From the NCBI RefSeq assembly GCF_000520515.1, contig NZ_KI914714.1, positions 44,554-77,283 of the forward strand: a stretch of 32,730 nucleotides of DNA, read 5' to 3'. The position numbers and the translations under genes are program-made. The notes under the pieces were generated by a model, which worked only from the letters and a program-made list of their open reading frames with translations, was not told the DNA's origin and did not search any database. This document shows positions 23,105 through 30,656 of this stretch, piece by piece (position 1 is the stretch's first letter; each line of letters begins with the position of its first letter). This stretch comes from Arthrobacter sp. H20 (GTDB taxonomy: Bacteria > Actinomycetota > Actinomycetes > Actinomycetales > Micrococcaceae).

Positions 23105-23250
23105 GCCTGCGAAGTTAGCTGTCGGATTCGAGTTCGGGAAAAACTCGGCCCAGACCGGCCCCGCCAAAACGGTGCCGGATCAGGACTTCACCCCAAGATG
23201 GCATTTCAGCCACCGTCTAGTGGGTCCTCCGCCCCTGCCACGGGTTTCAC
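23105..23250 (-). promoter_or_regulatory. c-di-AMP riboswitch (ydaO/yuaA type) before the M23 gene
   Basis: This is the main content of the 314-bp gene-free stretch 23087-23400. On the minus strand: GGCAGGGGCGGAGGACCCAC, then CTTGGGGTGAAGTCC, a middle helix, and the 3' block CGAATCCGACAGCTAACT followed by TCGCAGGC. GGACCCA and TGGGGTGAA pair as in the ydaO-yuaA class, where the second riboswitch has AACCAA/TTGGGGTT, a compensatory difference. It ends about 18 nt before the TTG start. Upstream, TATCTAAT near 23290 on the minus strand may be its -10; no clear -35 was found. The 5' boundary is approximate. Confidence 0.88.
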
Positions 23251-23364
23251 TATCTACATCCACTGACAGGGTTAGGCGTGCGAATTAGATAACGCTGATG
23301 TATCAACGCCAGTTTTCCATTATCCGCGACCATAAGCAAAAGAGATCCGCTCGTTATCTTTTCC

Positions 23365-23373
23365 TGTGGATAA
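23365..23373. other. Single consensus DnaA box
   Basis: TGTGGATAA, the exact complement of TTATCCACA, in the gap between the DtxR-family gene and the M23 riboswitch. A lone copy, so not an origin; possibly chance or a DnaA regulatory site. Confidence 0.35.
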
Positions 23374-23400
23374 GCTGCGGCAACAGTGAGTTTTGGCGGC

Positions 23401-24108
23401 CTAGCCGGCCGCCGGAAGCACTGAGACGAAGACGTGCGCCGCGACTTCAGGTGGGAGCTCAAGGGCGCCGTCGATGCCCTCCACCCGTACCGACACGTAC
23501 TCCCCTGCCGCCTGCACGCTGATGATTGTTCCGGGCCTCAGCCCACCTTCGTCAAGCTGGGAAAGGAGCTCCGGGTCCACCTGGATGGGTTCCGCGAGCC
23601 GGACCAGGGTGATCACCGAGCCTTCAGTGTTGGGGCCTATCACCGACATGAGACTGCGCACACCATCGATGAAGTCTCCAGCGGGAGGACCACCCAGTGC
23701 TTCAAGCCCGGGGATAGGGTTGCCGTACGGCGATTCAGTGGGCTTTCCCAGCAGCTCATACAGGCGCTGTTCCACCCGTTCGCTCATCACATGCTCCCAG
23801 CGGCAGGCCTCCTCGTGGACGTAGGCCCAGTCAAGTCCGATCACGTCGGAGAGCAGACGTTCAGCGAGCCGGTGCTTCCGCATCACCCCGATGGCACGAC
23901 GTCGACCCAGGTCGGTGAATTCCAGGTGCCGGTCGCCGGAGACCACTACCAGCCCGTCGCGCTCCATCCGGCCAATGGTCTGCGAGACGGTTGGGCCTGA
24001 ATGGCGGAGACGTTCGGCGATCCGGGCACGGAGGGCAACGATGTTCTCCTCCTCCAGTTCCAAGATGGTCCGCAGATACATCTCAGTGGTATCGATGAGG
24101 TCCGTCAT
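23401..24108 (-). CDS. DtxR/IdeR-family iron-dependent repressor
   Basis: 235 aa, full three-domain length. Residues 1-73 are the winged helix (LRARIAERLRHSGPTVSQTIGRMERDGLV), 74-140 the dimerisation domain and about 150-235 the SH3-like FeoA-type domain. All DtxR metal ligands occur at the DtxR numbers: Met10, Cys102, Glu105, His106 (primary site) and His79, Glu83, His98 (ancillary). Met10 and Cys102 favour Fe2+ over Mn2+, so it should repress iron uptake and siderophore genes when iron is plentiful. ATG 24108 has TAGGAG 9 nt upstream. The 250-bp gap to serC holds its promoter; I saw only a half iron box there. No iron-uptake gene is adjacent. Confidence 0.92.
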   Translation of the reverse strand: MTDLIDTTEMYLRTILELEEENIVALRARIAERLRHSGPTVSQTIGRMERDGLVVVSGDRHLEFTDLGRRRAIGVMRKHRLAERLLSDVIGLDWAYVHEEACRWEHVMSERVEQRLYELLGKPTESPYGNPIPGLEALGGPPAGDFIDGVRSLMSVIGPNTEGSVITLVRLAEPIQVDPELLSQLDEGGLRPGTIISVQAAGEYVSVRVEGIDGALELPPEVAAHVFVSVLPAAG

Positions 24109-24358
24109 GCGGTTCAGCTCCTAGGCACTGGTGCGGGATGGAACAGGGGCAGCTTTTCGCGGTGGTGGCGCGGCGCCTAACGCCAGCGCCGAACGTGAGA
24201 TCCACGCTCCCCAAGGTTAACCCATGTCCCGCTACCCCCAGCAATCAGCCACCGGCCAGGCGCCCGGTTGGGACCCGTGTTCACAAATGCCGCAGGGGTA
24301 ATGACGGTGCGGCAGAATGAATCCCGACGACGTCGCACGCTTACCCCTTGGAGAGACC

Positions 24359-25486
24359 ATGAGCATTTCCCCGGACCACTTGATTCCCGCTGGGCTCCTC
24401 CCCGCCGATGGGCGCTTCGGAGCCGGCCCGTCAAAGGTGCGCGATGAGCAGATGGAAGCGCTCGCTCAGGCCGGCCGTACCCTTTTGGGCACCTCTCACC
24501 GCCAGGCGCCGGTGCGCAACCTCGTGGGCTCGGTGAGGGACGGGCTGACCCAGCTGTTCAGTGCGCCGGCCGGCTATGAGGTGGTTCTCGGTGTGGGCGG
24601 ATCTACAGCCTTCTGGGATGTTGCGTCCTTTGGCCTGGTGCGCCAGAAGGCCCAGCACCTCTCATTCGGTGAGTTCGGTTCCAAGTTCGCGTCAGCGACC
24701 CATCGGGCACCATTCCTCGAGGCATCGTCGGTCATCACTTCGGTTCCGGGAACCCGGCCAACCCCTGAGGCGGAGGACGGCGTCGACGTCTACGCCTGGC
24801 CGCAGAATGAAACGTCGACCGGGGTTGCGGCTCCCGTCCACCGGGTGGGCGGCGCGGCGCCGGATTCCCTGGTGCTCATCGACGCGACCTCAGCCGCTGG
24901 CGGCCTGGCTGTGGATGTCAGTGCCTCCGACGTCTATTACTTTGCTCCACAGAAGAACTTCGCCTCCGACGGCGGCCTGTGGTTGGGCCTGTTCTCCCCC
25001 GCCGCGCTCGAACGAGCAGACCGGATTGCTGAGACAGACCGCTGGATCCCCGACTTCCTCAGTCTCAAAACGGCCATCGACAATTCACTCCTGAACCAGA
25101 CGTACAACACGCCGTCGCTGGCCACCCTGGTGACCCTCAACGCGCAGGTTGAGTGGCTGAACCAGAGCGGCGGCCTCCCGTTCGCCGCGGCGCGGACCGC
25201 CGAATCTGCCGGCAGGGTGTACCAGTGGGCTGAAGCGTCCGACGTCGCGACCCCATTCGTCACCCGCGTGGAGGACCGCTCCAACGTCATCACGACGATC
25301 GACTTCGACGACACTGTCGACGCCGCTTTGCTGGCAAAGGTGCTTCGCGCTAACGGAATTGTCGACGTCGAGCCCTACCGGAAGCTGGGCCGCAACCAGC
25401 TGCGGATCGCCACCTTCGTCTCGATCGAACCGGACGACATCTCAGCCCTGCTCGCTTGCATCGACGACGTAATTGGTCAGCGCTGA
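24359..25486 (+). CDS. serC: Phosphoserine aminotransferase SerC
   Basis: 375 aa from ATG 24359, with GGAG 5 nt upstream; an ATG at 24317 in the same frame lacks a ribosome-binding site. SerC makes 3-phosphoserine from 3-phosphohydroxypyruvate and glutamate, with PLP, in serine synthesis. Seen: RFGAGPSKVR near residues 19-28, LLGTSHRQ, GVGGSTAFWD, NETSTGV near 150-156, the LVLIDATSAAGGL strand with the PLP-contacting Asp175, and the Schiff-base Lys199 in YYFAPQKNF. This is the shorter mycobacterial-type SerC. It converges on the MFS gene. serA and serB are not in the window. Confidence 0.96.
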   Translation: MSISPDHLIPAGLLPADGRFGAGPSKVRDEQMEALAQAGRTLLGTSHRQAPVRNLVGSVRDGLTQLFSAPAGYEVVLGVGGSTAFWDVASFGLVRQKAQHLSFGEFGSKFASATHRAPFLEASSVITSVPGTRPTPEAEDGVDVYAWPQNETSTGVAAPVHRVGGAAPDSLVLIDATSAAGGLAVDVSASDVYYFAPQKNFASDGGLWLGLFSPAALERADRIAETDRWIPDFLSLKTAIDNSLLNQTYNTPSLATLVTLNAQVEWLNQSGGLPFAAARTAESAGRVYQWAEASDVATPFVTRVEDRSNVITTIDFDDTVDAALLAKVLRANGIVDVEPYRKLGRNQLRIATFVSIEPDDISALLACIDDVIGQR

Positions 25487-25505
25487 GACCTGCTGGTTAG
25501 CGCTG
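25478..25505. terminator. Inverted repeat spanning the serC and MFS stop codons
   Basis: CAGCGCT (25478-25484) and AGCGCTG (25499-25505), 7-bp perfect arms with a 14-nt loop. It covers the ends of two convergent genes that lie 10 bp apart, so it could serve as a bidirectional terminator. No U-run. Confidence 0.4.
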
Positions 25506-26780
25506 CGGGCCGGCGGCGGGTTCCCCGAAGTCAGTCTCGATCCGCAGGCGTCGACGTGGGGCACTGTCATAGCGAAGCCGCAGATGGTGGGCCCGCCAGG
25601 CCCAGATCATGCCGGCGAGCGCGGCAGTGATTCCCGCGGCGGCCGCCACGGCAAGACTCCACCGTGGCCCGAAGGTATTGGATACCAGGCCAACGATCGG
25701 CGCGCCGATCGGAGTGCCGCCCAGGAAGATGGCGAAGTACAGTGCCATGACCCGCCCGCGCATCACCTGCTCGGTAGTGGTCTGGACGTACGCGTTGGCA
25801 CTGGTCATCAGCGTGAGTGCGAACAATCCAACGGGGACCAACGTGAGACCAAAGAGCCAGACGGTGGGCGCGAGCGCCGCCGCCGCACAGGCCACACCGA
25901 AGGCAGCTGCCGCCCCGTAGATGAACCGCAGGCGTGGCTTGCTGCGCCGGGCGGAGAGGAGCGCCCCGGCGACGGAGCCGACAGCCATTACCGAGGAGAG
26001 CACCCCGAACACTCCGGCGCCGCTGTTGAACTCTGTGCGTGCCATTGCAGCGATATAGACGGCAAAGTTAAGCCCGAAGGTCCCGACAATGAAGATGGCC
26101 AGCATCACCATCATCAGGTCCGGCCGGTTACGGACATACCTGAAGCCTTCGCGGATCCGGCCCTTTCCGGGCGGGGATTTTTCCAGGACCCGCAACTCGG
26201 AGCGCCTGATGGTCATCAGCACAAAGATCATGGCGCCGAACGTCAGGGCGTTGATCATGAATACCCAGCCAGGGCCGACCGCTACCGTCAACAACCCTGC
26301 CACCGCTGGGCCAACCATCCGCGCTCCATTGAAGGAGGCACTGTTCAACGCCACAGCATTGGGAAGATAGTCGTCGCGGACCAGCTCCGAAACGAAGGTT
26401 TGGCGTGCTGGAGCGTCGACGGCGGAGACAAACCCCAGGGCGAGGGCAAACGCGTAGACGTGCCACAGTTCGGCGACGCTGAGCACCACCATCAGCCCGA
26501 GGCCAACACCGAGCACCGCCATCGAGAGCTGGGTAATGATCAGCAGTTTCCGCCGGTCGACCGAATCGGCGATAAGTCCGGCCCAGGGGGCTACCAGGAG
26601 CTGCGGCCCGAGCTGGAGCGCCATGACAATCCCCATCGCGGCGGCGTCCTGGTCGGTGAGAATGTCATACACCAGCCAGTCCTGGGCTGTGCGTTGCATC
26701 CAGGTGCCGATATTGGAGACCAGCGCTCCGAAAAACCAGACCCGGTAGTTATGGATGTGCAACGAGCGAAACATGCCCAT
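25497..26780 (-). CDS. MFS transporter, MFS_3/EntS-like exporter
   Basis: 427 aa with about twelve hydrophobic segments. The opening FRSLHIHNYRVWFFGALVSNIGTWMQRTAQDWLVY is characteristic of the MFS_3 group that includes the enterobactin exporter EntS. Loop 2-3 has the MFS motif A-like GLIADSVDRRKLL near residues 66-78; DAPARQTFVSELV lies near 121-133. The C-terminus is Arg-rich and cytosolic. Siderophore or drug export is the family expectation; a DtxR-type gene lies 1.4 kb away but no siderophore genes are seen. ATG 26780 has only a weak ribosome-binding site. It follows the DUF3027 gene by 48 nt on the same strand and may share its transcript. Confidence 0.9.
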   Translation of the reverse strand: MGMFRSLHIHNYRVWFFGALVSNIGTWMQRTAQDWLVYDILTDQDAAAMGIVMALQLGPQLLVAPWAGLIADSVDRRKLLIITQLSMAVLGVGLGLMVVLSVAELWHVYAFALALGFVSAVDAPARQTFVSELVRDDYLPNAVALNSASFNGARMVGPAVAGLLTVAVGPGWVFMINALTFGAMIFVLMTIRRSELRVLEKSPPGKGRIREGFRYVRNRPDLMMVMLAIFIVGTFGLNFAVYIAAMARTEFNSGAGVFGVLSSVMAVGSVAGALLSARRSKPRLRFIYGAAAAFGVACAAAALAPTVWLFGLTLVPVGLFALTLMTSANAYVQTTTEQVMRGRVMALYFAIFLGGTPIGAPIVGLVSNTFGPRWSLAVAAAAGITAALAGMIWAWRAHHLRLRYDSAPRRRLRIETDFGEPAAGPQR

Positions 26781-26828
26781 CAGGTGAGTTCCGCTCGGTG
26801 CGCTCCACGTCTACCGTGAGTCAACTGG

Positions 26829-27296
26829 TTATTCGCCTCCCGCGGCGTCAGGTGAAACTGATTCGTCCTTGGCGGAATCTTCGGGGCGCACCCGTTCCGC
26901 CCAGGGAACCCAGGGCGGTGACAGGAGCGAGGTCTCCGACGGCAGCAGACCTACCTCAGAGATGGTTGGTTCCTTACCGCGCGGCACCCGCGCCAGGGTG
27001 GCGAACCAGTGCCAGCCACCGTAGCCGGGCAGATGAGCAACAAACCGGTGGGTAACCACCCGTTCAGCGTCGGGATAAGCACCCACGTAGGCGCCTACCT
27101 GCCCGGGTTCAGCGATTTGGTCGACACCGCTTCGAGCAAACTCCACCGCCTCAGCCAACACCGCATCGGGTTTTGAAGGCTTGCGCGGCGCGCGGCGCTT
27201 TGCCGGGACTGCCTCAGGGGGCGCCTCGTTAGCCTCGGCCCTGGGCGCATCAGGGGAGGCTGCCGGGTGCACGACGATTTCCAGGTCGGAGTCCAC
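26829..27296 (-). CDS. DUF3027 family protein
   Basis: 155 aa from GTG 27296, 8 bp after the cold-shock gene. Residues 1-45 are a variable Ala/Pro/Glu and basic tail; the DUF3027 core begins at DAVLAEAVEFAR near residue 44 and includes VGAYVGAYPDAERVVTHRF (66-84), GYGGWHWFATLARVPR (91-106) and the TISEVGLLP/ AL-type segment with WVPWAERVRPED (128-139). Function unknown. The family is actinobacterial and, as I recall, repeatedly sits beside a cold-shock gene. Members in mycobacteria are longer; this one ends soon after the core. No signal peptide. Confidence 0.88.
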   Translation of the reverse strand: MDSDLEIVVHPAASPDAPRAEANEAPPEAVPAKRRAPRKPSKPDAVLAEAVEFARSGVDQIAEPGQVGAYVGAYPDAERVVTHRFVAHLPGYGGWHWFATLARVPRGKEPTISEVGLLPSETSLLSPPWVPWAERVRPEDSAKDESVSPDAAGGE

Positions 27297-27304
27297 CGCT
27301 GGGC

Positions 27305-27688
27305 CTACGCGTCCAGGTCGTCGGCAACCGCGCGGAGTACCGCTGCCACCTTGCCGGCGTGCGACTTGTCCGGATACCGGCCGCGCCGCAGACCATTGGA
27401 GACGTCATCGAGCAACCTGATCAGGTCCTCCGTGATGACAGCCATGTCGTCGGCGCTCTTCCGGTTTGCCTTGGCCACCGACGGTGGGGCTTCAAGAATG
27501 CGTGCTGAGAGGGCCTGCAGCCCCTTACGTCCGTCGGCGACGCCGAACTCCAGCTTGGTGCCCACCTTCACCTCGGTGACACCCGCGGGCAACGCCGAGG
27601 CATGGAGAAATACCTCCTGGCCGTCGTCGGTAGCCAGGAAACCAAAGCCTTTTTCAGCGTCAAACCACTTGACCTTGCCAATAGGCAC
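27305..27688 (-). CDS. Cold-shock domain protein with C-terminal extension
   Basis: 127 aa. Residues 1-66 are a cold-shock domain that binds single-stranded RNA/DNA: RNP-1 KGFGFLA (13-19) and RNP-2 VFLHAS (26-31). The remaining 60 residues (ARILEAPPSVAKANRKSADDMA onward) form a helical tail found in actinobacterial long Csp proteins, function unknown. The start is GTG 27688, with GAGGT 6 nt upstream. First gene of a likely operon with DUF3027 and the MFS transporter. A 16-bp palindrome lies 50 bp upstream (separate entry). Confidence 0.93.
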   Translation of the reverse strand: MPIGKVKWFDAEKGFGFLATDDGQEVFLHASALPAGVTEVKVGTKLEFGVADGRKGLQALSARILEAPPSVAKANRKSADDMAVITEDLIRLLDDVSNGLRRGRYPDKSHAGKVAAVLRAVADDLDA

Positions 27689-27738
27689 GTCGTTACCTCG
27701 TTCTTTAGGTTCTGCGTCGGACGCCAGATTACCGTGCC

Positions 27739-27754
27739 GATCCCTGCAGGGATC
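27739..27754. promoter_or_regulatory. 16-bp perfect palindrome upstream of the cold-shock gene
   Basis: GATCCCTGCAGGGATC, in the 183-bp gap between the cold-shock gene and the divergent small membrane gene. Place suits an operator in the promoter or leader; no known regulator matches it. Confidence 0.45.
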
Positions 27755-27871
27755 CGGTGCCCCTGGTCATTGCGGCGGGTTAGCGTCTCGTTGGGAAGTC
27801 TCTGTCTCCCAGAATATCCTCTTTACCAGTGTGCTTCATGAAGTGGGCATACCTTGTACGCTGTTAGCGTT

Positions 27872-28135
27872 ATGGCTAACACCTCCCCACACCACCTCCC
27901 AGACCACAGCCCCCACGGCCCGGAGCGAAACCTGCCGCGGCTGGTCCTCATGATCGCTGCAGTTGTCCTGGCCGCAATCGGGCTGCTGTCCCTTGCCGCA
28001 GTATTGGTCACTGCTTTCCTCCAGGGCACCGTGTGGCCGGGCTTCGTTGCTGGCGCCTACGTCTGTCTTCCGGTCGCATTCGTCCTCATGATGCTGATGG
28101 TGATCTCGGGAATCCGGGCACGAAAAAGAGCCTGA
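27872..28135 (+). CDS. Small hypothetical two-helix membrane protein
   Basis: 87 aa from ATG 27872; I do not recognise a family. Residues 1-25 are His/Pro-rich and hydrophilic (ANTSPHHLPDHSPHGPERN), with four His in 15 residues. Two hydrophobic helices follow near 26-48 and 54-76, then a basic tail RARKRA, so both ends should face the cytosol. No Shine-Dalgarno sequence is visible; a TACGCT at about 9 nt from the start could be a -10 for a leaderless or near-leaderless message. An ATG six codons earlier (27854) is in frame. Divergent from the cold-shock gene. Confidence 0.65.
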   Translation: MANTSPHHLPDHSPHGPERNLPRLVLMIAAVVLAAIGLLSLAAVLVTAFLQGTVWPGFVAGAYVCLPVAFVLMMLMVISGIRARKRA

Positions 28136-28177
28136 CCGCCTGGTGCTCGCGAGCGTCTAGCGGAATAACCGGGTCAC

Positions 28178-28195
28178 CCCCGTCGACAAACGGGG
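28178..28195. promoter_or_regulatory. Inverted repeat before the helicase pair
   Basis: CCCCGT-CGACAA-ACGGGG, 6-bp perfect arms, nested inside a wider GGTCA...TGACC pair (28172-28206). It ends 13 bp before the ATG at 28209 and overlaps the expected promoter. Candidate operator. Confidence 0.4.
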
Positions 28196-28208
28196 TAACG
28201 TTGACCTA

Positions 28209-30656
28209 ATGTCCGCAATCCGCGATCTGGCCACCGATTTGGCTGCACGGAGCGACGCCCGGCTCCGTGACCTTCTCACAGCGCGCCCGGATCTGATCCT
28301 CCCGCCCGTGCCGGATTTCGCGGCACTCGCCGCCCGCGCTTCTACCCGTGTCAGTGTGCAGCGGGCGCTGGAAAACCTCAGCGAACCAGAACTGGATGTG
28401 CTCACTGCCGTGCAGCTTTCCACCCACGGTGACTCTGGGCTCAGCACCACAGCGGCATGGCTCCGTCCGGATATCAGCGGGTCAACAGTCAAGGTCCTTG
28501 ACGGTGTCCTTTCCCGCCTGCATTCCCTCGCCCTGGTCCGGCGGGCCCCGGCTCCCCCTGATGCTCCGGCCGCCGACCGGAACCGCCGGTTCTACCTTCC
28601 GGTGGCTTCCCTGACCGAAGCCCTTGGACCCTACCCCGCAGGACTGGGTAGGGACCTGACCCTGCTGGCTCGGCTCCTACCCGGCTACGCCACAGAGTTG
28701 CCCTCCGCCGTCGACCGGTTGCGCCGCAGCGGCCTGGATCTTCCATCGGTGAGCACCGCTGATGCCGCGGCCAGTGCACTGCAGGCGGCTGTGTCCTCCC
28801 CCGCTGGCTGGGACGCAGTGCTGGCGCTGGCGCCGGAGCGGACCGCCGATCTGCTCAGCAAGTTCAGCGCATCACCTGTTGGCGCGTCACCGGCAAGCGC
28901 CGAGGACGATTCCTCGCCGATTCAGTGGCTGATCCGGCATGGTCTGCTCGCCCGCCTGGATCCGGGTCATGTGGAGCTGCCCCGCGAAGTTGGCCGGTCA
29001 GCGCGCGGCCACCTCATCATCAAACAGTTGCGCCGCGACCCGCCCGCTCCCGAACTGGTCACGATCCGAAAGAGCTTACGGGACAACGCGGCGCACAGCG
29101 CCGTGGCCGAGACTTTGCGACTGGTCACCGATCTGGTGACAGCCGTTGACTCGGCTCCGATCGCCACTCTCCGCTCCGGCGGTGTGGGAGTCAGGGAAAT
29201 ACGTCGCCTCGCCGAAACATTGCGGGTCGACACCGATCAGGCCGCCTGGCTGGTTGAGCTCGGCGCCCTCGCCGGCCTGCTGGTCCTCGATGTGGACACG
29301 TCCCGGTGGAGGGTTGAACCGGGCACGCTCTGGCGCGGTCAGGACCGGGTGGAGCAGTGGAACCGTCTCCTCACGTCCTGGCTCGACTCGCAACGGGCCC
29401 CTTCCCTGGTGGGAACCCTGCTGACTGCCGGAAGCCCTGTGAATGCGCTGGCCGCGGAGGCCGGTCGTCCCGACGCGCCACACATCAGGTCCCGGATGCT
29501 GGCAGCGCTGGCGGCGCTCAGCACCGCCGCAGGCCAGGACAGCGACGGGTCAGTCTCACCGGTGCTCCAGGTCAGCGACGTCATCGAGCGGCTTACCTGG
29601 AGCCAGCCCCGGCTGCAGCGACGATTTGCCCGCCTGGTTCCGGGCATGATGACCGAGGCTTCACGGCTCGGCCTGGTGGGCTCTGGCGCGCTGACTGAAC
29701 TCGGCGCGCTTACTGCCACCGGCCAATACGCCGACGCCGCCACCGTCCTCCGCCGGGCACTTCCTGCCCCACTGCGCCACTTTATGCTCCAGGCTGACCT
29801 GACCGCCGTCGCGCCCGGCTACCTTGAACCCGAGGTGGCAACCGAACTGGCGCTCCTGTCCACCCCGGAGGGGCAGGGGCCCGCAAGCATCTACCGATTC
29901 TCAGCGGAGTCCCTGCGGCGCGCGTTCGACACCGGGCAGGATGCCTCGTCCATTCTGGCGTTCCTGGCACGCCACTCGGCCACTGACGTTCCACAGCCGC
30001 TGAAGTACCTGGTCGACGACACAGCGTCGCGATATGGCCGGCTGCGCGTAGGCCGGGCCCACAGCTATGTGCGCAGTGACGACGACGCAGCGCTCGCGGC
30101 GCTGATGACCGACCCCCGCGCGTCTGCACTCGGGCTGGTGCAGCTTGCCCCCACAGTCGTCATCTCCCAGGCCTCCGGGCCTGAACTCACGGCGGTTCTG
30201 CGTGATCTCGGCTATACCCCAGCGCTTGAGGGCTCCCCCGCTGCGTCGGGCCCCCGGCGGACGGACGCCACAGCCGGCCCAGGCAAATCGGCTCCGCCGT
30301 CATCCCGGGTAGCGCTGAATCCTTGGACACTCACCGACGAGGACATTGCCAACCAGATGGCGACGCTGCGCGGCGCCGGGATCACGTCGGCGGACGGGAT
30401 GTCGACAGCTGAGAGTGACACGCTCTTCGGTCTGGAAACCCTGCGCAAGGCGATCCGGTTACGCAGCCCGGTCCGGATCGGGTTCGCTGACAGCCAGGGG
30501 AATTCGACGCGCCAGGTCCTTGTTCCACTATCGGTATCCGGCGGCCGGGTACGGGTCATCGACCCGGCCAACGAAGTGGAAAAAGTCGTCTCGATTCACC
30601 GGATCATGGACGTTGAACTACTGACTATCGACGAAGGGGCAATAACTGATGCCTGA
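28209..30656 (+). CDS. Helicase-associated protein, partner of XPB helicase
   Basis: 815 aa. It matches the large 'helicase-associated domain' proteins that precede the XPB-type helicase in actinobacteria (the partner of mycobacterial XPB). The N-terminus (to about 130) is a helical/winged-helix-like module (LSEPELDVLTAVQL...LHSLALVRR); a second WHTH-like region is near 325-390 (VREIRRLAETLRVDTDQAAWLVELGAL). Residues about 555-680 resemble the Helicase_C_3/XPB-Ssl2 N-terminal domain (FMLQADLTAVAPGYLEPEVATEL, YRFSAESLRRAFDTGQ). Near the C-terminus IRLRSPVRIGFADSQG...VLVPLSVSGGRVRVID is a WYL-like beta barrel. No helicase motifs of its own. It overlaps the helicase gene by 8 nt. A role in DNA damage response is inferred from the partner. 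Confidence 0.88.
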   Translation: MSAIRDLATDLAARSDARLRDLLTARPDLILPPVPDFAALAARASTRVSVQRALENLSEPELDVLTAVQLSTHGDSGLSTTAAWLRPDISGSTVKVLDGVLSRLHSLALVRRAPAPPDAPAADRNRRFYLPVASLTEALGPYPAGLGRDLTLLARLLPGYATELPSAVDRLRRSGLDLPSVSTADAAASALQAAVSSPAGWDAVLALAPERTADLLSKFSASPVGASPASAEDDSSPIQWLIRHGLLARLDPGHVELPREVGRSARGHLIIKQLRRDPPAPELVTIRKSLRDNAAHSAVAETLRLVTDLVTAVDSAPIATLRSGGVGVREIRRLAETLRVDTDQAAWLVELGALAGLLVLDVDTSRWRVEPGTLWRGQDRVEQWNRLLTSWLDSQRAPSLVGTLLTAGSPVNALAAEAGRPDAPHIRSRMLAALAALSTAAGQDSDGSVSPVLQVSDVIERLTWSQPRLQRRFARLVPGMMTEASRLGLVGSGALTELGALTATGQYADAATVLRRALPAPLRHFMLQADLTAVAPGYLEPEVATELALLSTPEGQGPASIYRFSAESLRRAFDTGQDASSILAFLARHSATDVPQPLKYLVDDTASRYGRLRVGRAHSYVRSDDDAALAALMTDPRASALGLVQLAPTVVISQASGPELTAVLRDLGYTPALEGSPAASGPRRTDATAGPGKSAPPSSRVALNPWTLTDEDIANQMATLRGAGITSADGMSTAESDTLFGLETLRKAIRLRSPVRIGFADSQGNSTRQVLVPLSVSGGRVRVIDPANEVEKVVSIHRIMDVELLTIDEGAITDA

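Noticed and set aside
24213-24223. AAGGTTAACCC as an iron box before the DtxR/IdeR gene or serC
   Set aside because: Only half of the 19-bp DtxR/IdeR palindrome is present; the other arm does not match.
25473-26819. 448-codon open frame on the plus strand opposite the MFS gene
   Set aside because: Its translation is rich in Gly, His, Gln, Arg and Asp with no motif or domain; it mirrors the real MFS transporter on the other strand, whose frame has clear membrane segments and family motifs.
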